Shown in pieces: positions 21,515 to 24,631 of a stretch of 24,631 nt of DNA. This DNA is from an archaeon (lineage in GTDB: Archaea; Nanobdellota; Nanobdellia; Pacearchaeales; GW2011-AR1). The position numbers and the translations under genes are program-made. The stretch is from assembly GCA_027341315.1 (NCBI GenBank), contig DAIENA010000002.1, positions 12,391 through 37,021 of the forward strand, written 5' to 3'. Each line of letters opens with the position of its first letter. Position 1 is the stretch's first letter. Under the pieces are notes generated by a model. It ran no database searches. It saw only the letters and a program-made list of their open reading frames with translations, and was not told the origin of the DNA.

Positions 21515-22087
21515 ATGAAATTAAAGTCGATTCAGATAAAAGAGCATTATTCTAAACTGGAGGAAAATTTTTTGGAAATTTCTAAGCAATACAATATTGC
21601 AAAGTCCCTCAAAGAATTTTCCAAAAAAGAAAATCTAAATGTTTTTTTTGATTCCAAGGATTATTTTGTTTTAGTCAAAGATTATTGGAAGGCAGAAAAT
21701 TTTGAAATAAGAATAAATAAGGAACACAAAACAGACTTTGACGATTATGAAATAAAGAAAATTTGTTATTTTGATTTTTTCATGAATGCGGGTTTTGAAG
21801 GGAAACGTTTTCCGGTGTATTTAAGGGATAAAAATTTTTTTAAAAATGATATGAATTTAATTTATTCCAATACTTTTTCTCATGAAGAAAGAGAACATCA
21901 GATTCATTGGACGGAGGTCAGCGAAAGGGAGATTGTTTCTCATCCCGATTCTCTTCAAAAAATTATACCATATTTTGTTAATTTAAAATTGGAACCGAAA
22001 ATTCTGAATTTCCTGCAGGAGAAAATTTTGAATCTAAGAAAAGAAAATCCTGAGAAAAATAGTTTGGATAGGAGAGTGGTTGTTTAA
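21515..22087 (+). CDS. Orphan cluster gene 1, unknown soluble protein
   Basis: 190 residues, not recognised. The N-terminal 40 residues are helical and charged, the middle is rich in Phe, Tyr, Asp and Lys (beta-prone), and the last 45 residues form an amphipathic helix. No membrane helix or metal motif is seen. I start at ATG 21515; a longer reading from 21419 would cross the promoter region and contains a low-quality N-terminus. A weak AT-rich box (CAATAAG) stands about 23-29 nt upstream. It is the first of six genes spaced 1 nt apart or overlapping. A stretch around residues 40-67 (ENLNVFF, SKDY, ENFEIRI) loosely resembles residues 45-68 of the sixth gene product. Confidence 0.68.
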   Translation: MKLKSIQIKEHYSKLEENFLEISKQYNIAKSLKEFSKKENLNVFFDSKDYFVLVKDYWKAENFEIRINKEHKTDFDDYEIKKICYFDFFMNAGFEGKRFPVYLRDKNFFKNDMNLIYSNTFSHEEREHQIHWTEVSEREIVSHPDSLQKIIPYFVNLKLEPKILNFLQEKILNLRKENPEKNSLDRRVVV

Positions 22088-22088
22088 A

Positions 22089-22343
22089 ATGAAAGAAGAA
22101 AAAGATAAATCTTCTCTGCAAGCACTTTTAGAAAAAAACGCTGCTCCCGAGGGGCTTACTAAAAAAGAAAGAGACCTGATTTTGGAACTATTTTCTAATC
22201 CAGTTCCTTCTGAAAAAAATTGTTGGCTTTGTGAGATGCATGCCGATTCTGAATCAGAAAATCCTAAAGTAGTCTCAAGGGGGATATATGACACTAATCT
22301 TTGTTTAAATCATGCATTTTATGCATATGTAACAAGAAAATGA
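22089..22343 (+). CDS. Orphan cluster gene 2, CxxC...CxxH protein
   Basis: 84 residues, not recognised. A helical, charged N-terminal half leads to Cys45-x2-Cys48 (NCWLCEMH) and Cys72-x2-His75 (LCLNH), spaced like a small treble-clef or zinc-knuckle site. It starts 1 nt after gene 1 and overlaps gene 3 by ATGA. The start is ATG 22089; an in-frame TTG three codons earlier lies inside gene 1. The ligand pattern recalls the orphan at 12432-12767. Confidence 0.66.
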   Translation: MKEEKDKSSLQALLEKNAAPEGLTKKERDLILELFSNPVPSEKNCWLCEMHADSESENPKVVSRGIYDTNLCLNHAFYAYVTRK

Positions 22344-22597
22344 AATCATTTAATCAATACGAACAGAATTTTCCCGAGAACTTGGATAAGATGAAAGAAG
22401 AAAATTATGACGTAACTTGCAGATATTTCTTTGCAAAAAAATGTTTAACGAGAGGATTAAATAATTATTTGGGCGAGAGCGACGACCCGGACGACGCGAG
22501 ATATGATTTTTACAATTGCGATTCGAAAAACCATGATGAATGTGAACATTTTAGATTTAAACAAGAGTTGGAGGCGAAGTTAAGAAATGGTAATTGA
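22340..22597 (+). CDS. Orphan cluster gene 3, four-cysteine protein
   Basis: 85 residues, not recognised. Cysteines lie at 27, 35, 60 and 68 (C-x7-C-x24-C-x7-C), with His65 and His70 near the second pair (SKNHDECEHF), which would suit metal binding. An acidic loop (GESDDPDD, 45-52) is encoded by an unusually CpG-rich stretch (22472-22499). The ATG at 22340 overlaps the stop of gene 2 (ATGA); a longer reading from 22301 would lie inside gene 2 and is rejected. Gene 4 overlaps its end by 11 nt. Confidence 0.65.
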   Translation: MKSFNQYEQNFPENLDKMKEENYDVTCRYFFAKKCLTRGLNNYLGESDDPDDARYDFYNCDSKNHDECEHFRFKQELEAKLRNGN

Positions 22598-22946
22598 AAT
22601 TTCTTCAAGAGTTTTGTTGTACAATCTTTTGTTTCATAATGATTTAAAGATAAGTCCGGAAATGTTAAATTACGCACGGGACGAAATTTATAAATATCCT
22701 GACGAGAAATCGCGTTTTGTCGATGTTTGCTCTTCGTCCGTTTATTTGGCGGTTATTAATAACCCTTTGTTGTTTAGTAGAAACGAAAATGATTCCATTT
22801 CAAGGGGGGAATTTTCTTTTGGTTTTTATAAAGAGAATTATGCAGAAGAATTTGTTAATTACGGAATTCCTGATAAATATAAAATTAAAATAAGGGAGAT
22901 CTCAATGGATAAAAATTTTTTAAATTTAGAGGAAAGGGTGAAATGA
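22587..22946 (+). CDS. Orphan cluster gene 4, unknown soluble protein
   Basis: 119 residues, not recognised. Mixed helices and strands, with one cysteine (CSSSVYLAVINNP). No membrane segment or metal motif is seen. A GGAGG at 22570-22574, about 12 nt before ATG, may serve as ribosome binding site for this internal gene. It overlaps gene 3 by 11 nt and gene 5 by ATGA, so it is translated as part of the cluster. Confidence 0.64.
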   Translation: MVIEISSRVLLYNLLFHNDLKISPEMLNYARDEIYKYPDEKSRFVDVCSSSVYLAVINNPLLFSRNENDSISRGEFSFGFYKENYAEEFVNYGIPDKYKIKIREISMDKNFLNLEERVK

Positions 22947-23224
22947 AAAAAGATAATCGTCTTGAAAAAAATTGTAAAATCACTACTGTGGGGGATGATC
23001 AAGGAGGGGGGATTAGCATATGTGATAATTGTAATTCTTCTCTGAATCATTATTTAGGTTATTATTTTTCAAACGATGAAAATGAAAGAGCAAAGACAGG
23101 ACTTCTTCCCGAAAAGGATTTAACCACTTTTTTAAAGAAAAATAAAATGCAATGTCCAAATTGTGAGTTCTATTTGGAATTTGGAAAATTAGAATCTTAC
23201 TCATTTGGAGGGAGCGATTTTTAA
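22943..23224 (+). CDS. Orphan cluster gene 5, zinc-ribbon-like protein
   Basis: 93 residues. Cys27-x2-Cys30 (CDNC) and Cys71-x2-Cys74 (CPNC) give a CxxC-x40-CxxC zinc ribbon. A glycine-rich turn (DDQGGGIS) precedes the first pair. No other similarity is recognised, so a nucleic-acid- or protein-binding role is only a family-level guess. GAGG and GGTGA just upstream of ATG (22929-22941) match archaeal Shine-Dalgarno sequences. It overlaps gene 4 by ATGA. Confidence 0.68.
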   Translation: MKKDNRLEKNCKITTVGDDQGGGISICDNCNSSLNHYLGYYFSNDENERAKTGLLPEKDLTTFLKKNKMQCPNCEFYLEFGKLESYSFGGSDF

Positions 23225-23225
23225 A

Positions 23226-23792
23226 ATGAGACATCCAATTCCAATGTTTGATTTTCGTGTGAGTTTTCAGAATTTTTTAAAAAAAGAGAATTTAGAATTT
23301 ATACAAGAACTTAAAAAATTGAATTTCCAAATTGATTATATTCGTGAGGAATTTTCTGAGAATTGGAAATTTAGTTTTTACACGCGCGATTATTCAGTTC
23401 CGGATAATTTCAAATTCTATTCTGAAATTAGAAACGTTCGTCATTCAAATTACTCTCCTTATAATTTAAGTGTTTCAGATGAAGAAAGAAGGCGAGACAT
23501 GAAGAGAGTTTTAGAAGGTCCAAAGAAAACTGAATTTAAATTTTATTTTTATAAGGATAAAAAAGTCTTGGACAAAGAATGCAGAATTTTTCTTGAAGAA
23601 GATTCTTTAGAAAACGGCCATTATGATGTTCTCTTTTCAAGAGTTCAAGAAAATATTAAATTTCTAAACACTGCCTTAGAAATGGAAAAATTTTATACTC
23701 AAAAAAAGATGAATAAAAGTCTTATTGAAAAATTAGTTAACGAAATAAACGAGAGAAGAAACGCGGTATCAAAGATTTACCTCTTGGATTAG
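23226..23792 (+). CDS. Orphan cluster gene 6, unknown soluble protein
   Basis: 188 residues, not recognised. It is similar in size, aromatic and lysine content, and probable helix-strand-helix layout to gene 1. Residues 45-68 (ENWKFSFYTRDY...NFKFYSEI) can be laid against 40-67 of gene 1, so the two may be distant paralogues. I start at ATG 23226, 1 nt after the gene 5 stop, with GGAGGGAG (23207-23214) upstream as a possible ribosome binding site. An in-frame TTG at 23205 is less likely. It is the last gene of the cluster; a structured spacer follows. Confidence 0.66.
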   Translation: MRHPIPMFDFRVSFQNFLKKENLEFIQELKKLNFQIDYIREEFSENWKFSFYTRDYSVPDNFKFYSEIRNVRHSNYSPYNLSVSDEERRRDMKRVLEGPKKTEFKFYFYKDKKVLDKECRIFLEEDSLENGHYDVLFSRVQENIKFLNTALEMEKFYTQKKMNKSLIEKLVNEINERRNAVSKIYLLD

Positions 23793-23865
23793 GATTCCCG
23801 CTCAAACGAATCTTCACGACGGAGTTTTCGTGCAACGCCTCAAAATTTTGTCACTTGGCGTTTGA
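23793..23865. other. Structured intergenic segment with competing stems
   Basis: Several inverted repeats are nested here. GATTC/GAATC pair at 23793-23797 and 23808-23812. TCAAACG/CGTTTGA pair at 23802-23808 and 23859-23865. CACGA/TCGTG pair at 23815-23819 and 23828-23832. AACGCC/GGCGTT pair at 23834-23839 and 23857-23862. The second and fourth stems share bases 23859-23862, so they exclude each other. It could be the cluster's 3' end, an attenuator or small RNA, or a regulator binding region. It does not fold as a tRNA by eye. Confidence 0.45.
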
Positions 23866-23906
23866 ACATACATGTTACAAAATGTTTATAAGCAAGGTAT
23901 TGTCAT

Positions 23907-23919
23907 AAAATATATATTA
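23907..23919 (+). promoter_or_regulatory. TATA region of the winged-helix gene
   Basis: AAAATATATATTA lies 19-31 nt upstream of ATG 23938, fixing that start over an in-frame ATG at 23872. Confidence 0.5.
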
Positions 23920-23937
23920 AACTATACATATCCGAAG

Positions 23938-24204
23938 ATGGAAGACCACTTTGATATCTTTTTCAGACGGAAACCAGCGTTGATGCTTGTGTCTTTGAAA
24001 AAGAATACGCGGATGAGGTATGGTAGTGTGTTGGCTAAAGAAGTGGACTGCACTTACAGCCATGCGGTGAAAATACTGCAGATACTTGAAAGCCTCAAGT
24101 TGGTTGAGTTTGACAAAAAAGGAAGAATCAAGCTCATAAAATTAACCAACAAGGGAAAACAAGTTGCAGATGCGATTGAGAATATACAAATTCTAATCAA
24201 ATAA
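23938..24204 (+). CDS. Small winged-helix DNA-binding protein
   Basis: 88 residues that form a single winged helix-turn-helix: RKPALMLVSLKK, then MRYGSVLAKEVDCTYSHAVKILQILESLKLVEFDKKGRIKLIKLTNKGKQVADAI. The recognition helix is around CTYSHAVKILQILESL, the wing is KKGRIKLIKLT, and a C-terminal helix follows. The shape is that of MarR-like or other small archaeal repressors. The base composition looks less AT-rich than the neighbours, which suggests recent acquisition. It sits after the orphan cluster and structured spacer, with a strong hairpin 2 nt past its stop. Targets are unknown; autoregulation through nearby inverted repeats is plausible. Confidence 0.8.
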   Translation: MEDHFDIFFRRKPALMLVSLKKNTRMRYGSVLAKEVDCTYSHAVKILQILESLKLVEFDKKGRIKLIKLTNKGKQVADAIENIQILIK

Positions 24205-24206
24205 AC

Positions 24207-24229
24207 CGGATAGAGGTGATCACTATCCG
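24207..24229 (+). terminator. Hairpin after the winged-helix gene
   Basis: CGGATAG and CTATCCG form a 7-bp GC-containing stem with a 9-nt loop (AGGTGATCA), starting 2 nt after the stop codon. There is no T-run after it, so it may be an RNA-stabilising 3' hairpin or a DNA-binding site (GTGATCAC inside is itself a palindrome). Confidence 0.4.
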
Positions 24230-24272
24230 ACCCTGAAAGAAATTAACTATTTGTTAGTATGTAACATTAAAT

Positions 24273-24584
24273 TTAAGTAGTTTTTCTTCCGACTCTTTCT
24301 GACGCTCCGCATTTCCCGCATCTTAAAAGAATTAACGTGTCTTCGTCGCAGTATCTTGCGCCCATGTCCATAACATGTGCTTTGCCATAACCGCATTTTT
24401 TGCATATGTGTTGATAATTTGCATAAGGATTCATTTTTTCTCTTGCCCCTTTTCCCCTTTCAACATCTTTTTTTATTGACTCTTTTGAAATCAAGAAAGA
24501 TTTTCTTTTTTGTTCTGTTCCGCAATTTGGACAAACAATAATTAAATTTTTTTCAGAATTCTCGGGGGCAGGATGTTTTTGCAT
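24273..24584 (-). CDS. TFS/TFIIS-like zinc-ribbon protein
   Basis: 103 residues. The C-terminal ribbon CKKCGYGKAHVMDMGARYCDEDTLILLRCGKCG (61-93) matches the TFIIS/TFS C-ribbon. Asp80-Glu81 stand where TFS has its catalytic DE pair for transcript cleavage by RNA polymerase. The N-terminal part has only one CxxC (Cys18, Cys21), so a complete N-terminal ribbon as in canonical TFS or Rpb9 is not evident; residues 25-55 are charged and helical. It is probably a TFS paralogue or RNA polymerase-associated factor. I start at ATG 24584, not at an upstream in-frame TTG (24593), because of the TATA-like box 23-30 nt upstream and the palindrome between. Confidence 0.78.
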   Translation of the reverse strand: MQKHPAPENSEKNLIIVCPNCGTEQKRKSFLISKESIKKDVERGKGAREKMNPYANYQHICKKCGYGKAHVMDMGARYCDEDTLILLRCGKCGASERVGRKTT

Positions 24585-24585
24585 T

Positions 24586-24597
24586 TTTTGCAAAAAC
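24586..24597. promoter_or_regulatory. 12-bp palindrome before the TFS-like gene
   Basis: TTTTTGCAAAAA lies directly upstream of the ATG at 24584 and covers the predicted transcription start. It resembles the TTTTTGTACAAAAA palindrome at 21469-21482. Confidence 0.3.
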
Positions 24598-24606
24598 TTA
24601 TTGCCA

Positions 24607-24614
24607 TTTATTTT
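24607..24614 (-). promoter_or_regulatory. TATA-like box of the TFS-like gene
   Basis: AAAATAAA on the minus strand, 23-30 nt upstream of the ATG at 24584. Confidence 0.4.
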
Positions 24615-24631
24615 TAATTTTAAGAGAGTAT

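Noticed and set aside
23793..23812. Possible tRNA T-arm (GATTC...GAATC)
   Set aside because: The loop lacks TTC and has ten bases; no acceptor, D or anticodon arm could be built on either strand.
1..24631. Apparent excess of GTCGAC sites
   Set aside because: I counted about six against roughly two expected from composition, but they fall within Val-Asp codons of CpG-rich genes; without a proper count this is not evidence of selection or a restriction system.
1..24631. CRISPR arrays, transposons, rRNA or tRNA genes
   Set aside because: No regularly spaced direct repeats, transposase-like reading, terminal repeats or RNA gene signatures were found by eye on either strand.

Overview
The window is AT-rich archaeal DNA, packed almost edge to edge with genes on both strands. 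The archaeal assignment rests on several diagnostic genes: a proteasome beta subunit with a short propeptide, the KH-domain beta-CASP factor aCPSF1/FttA, archaeal RNase J, the RNase P protein Rnp2/Pop5, diphthine synthase DphB, the archaeal-type D-aminoacyl-tRNA deacylase DtdA, an Mtq2/HemK2-like release factor methyltransferase, TrmB-type regulators and a TFS-like zinc ribbon. The compactness, the small orphan membrane proteins and the shortened Rad50 suggest a DPANN-type lineage (for example Pacearchaeota or Woesearchaeota). That lineage call is inference; no rRNA is present to settle it.

Layout. 1-600 holds the N-terminal part of a presenilin/SPP-like membrane protease, cut by the window edge. 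646-3206 is psmB followed by fttA (minus strand), divergent from an M16 peptidase (3346-4548). 4566-7771 is mre11-rad50 with an ATGA overlap. 7854-9508 carries an FNR-like flavoprotein, a minimal SET-domain protein and an RBBP9-like serine hydrolase. 9510-12767 (minus) has the mtq2-like gene, a tail-anchored orphan, a small beta-rich orphan, RNase J and a Cys/His orphan. rnp2 is divergent from the last of these. 13214-17708 (minus) carries a TrmB regulator, ileS and dphB. Two small membrane proteins, a Nudix hydrolase and dtdA follow to 19555. 19559-21410 (minus) has a helical orphan, a metallophosphoesterase and an HTH regulator with a PLD-like domain.

The right end is the least ordinary part. 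21515-23792 is a tight run of six small, unrecognised genes on the plus strand, two of them with clear zinc-ligand motifs and a third with four spaced cysteines. It lies opposite the PLD-type regulator and is followed by a structured intergenic segment, a small winged-helix gene and a TFS-like zinc-ribbon gene.

Expression logic. Nearly every first gene of a transcription unit has a TATA-like box about 22-30 nt upstream of its start codon, so leaderless mRNAs appear to be the rule; mre11 and trmB are the main exceptions, with predicted leaders of a few nt. Several of the longest possible starts were corrected on this basis. Most strikingly, three divergent gene pairs have start codons separated by exactly 50 nt with one near-symmetric TATA element at the midpoint, so a single box appears placed to serve both directions. 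Much of the window concerns RNA and protein turnover (FttA, RNase J, Rnp2, TFS-like, proteasome, M16, presenilin-like) and translation quality (IleRS, DtdA, DphB, Mtq2). No tRNA, rRNA, CRISPR array or insertion sequence was found. No gap longer than about 145 nt lacks a gene.
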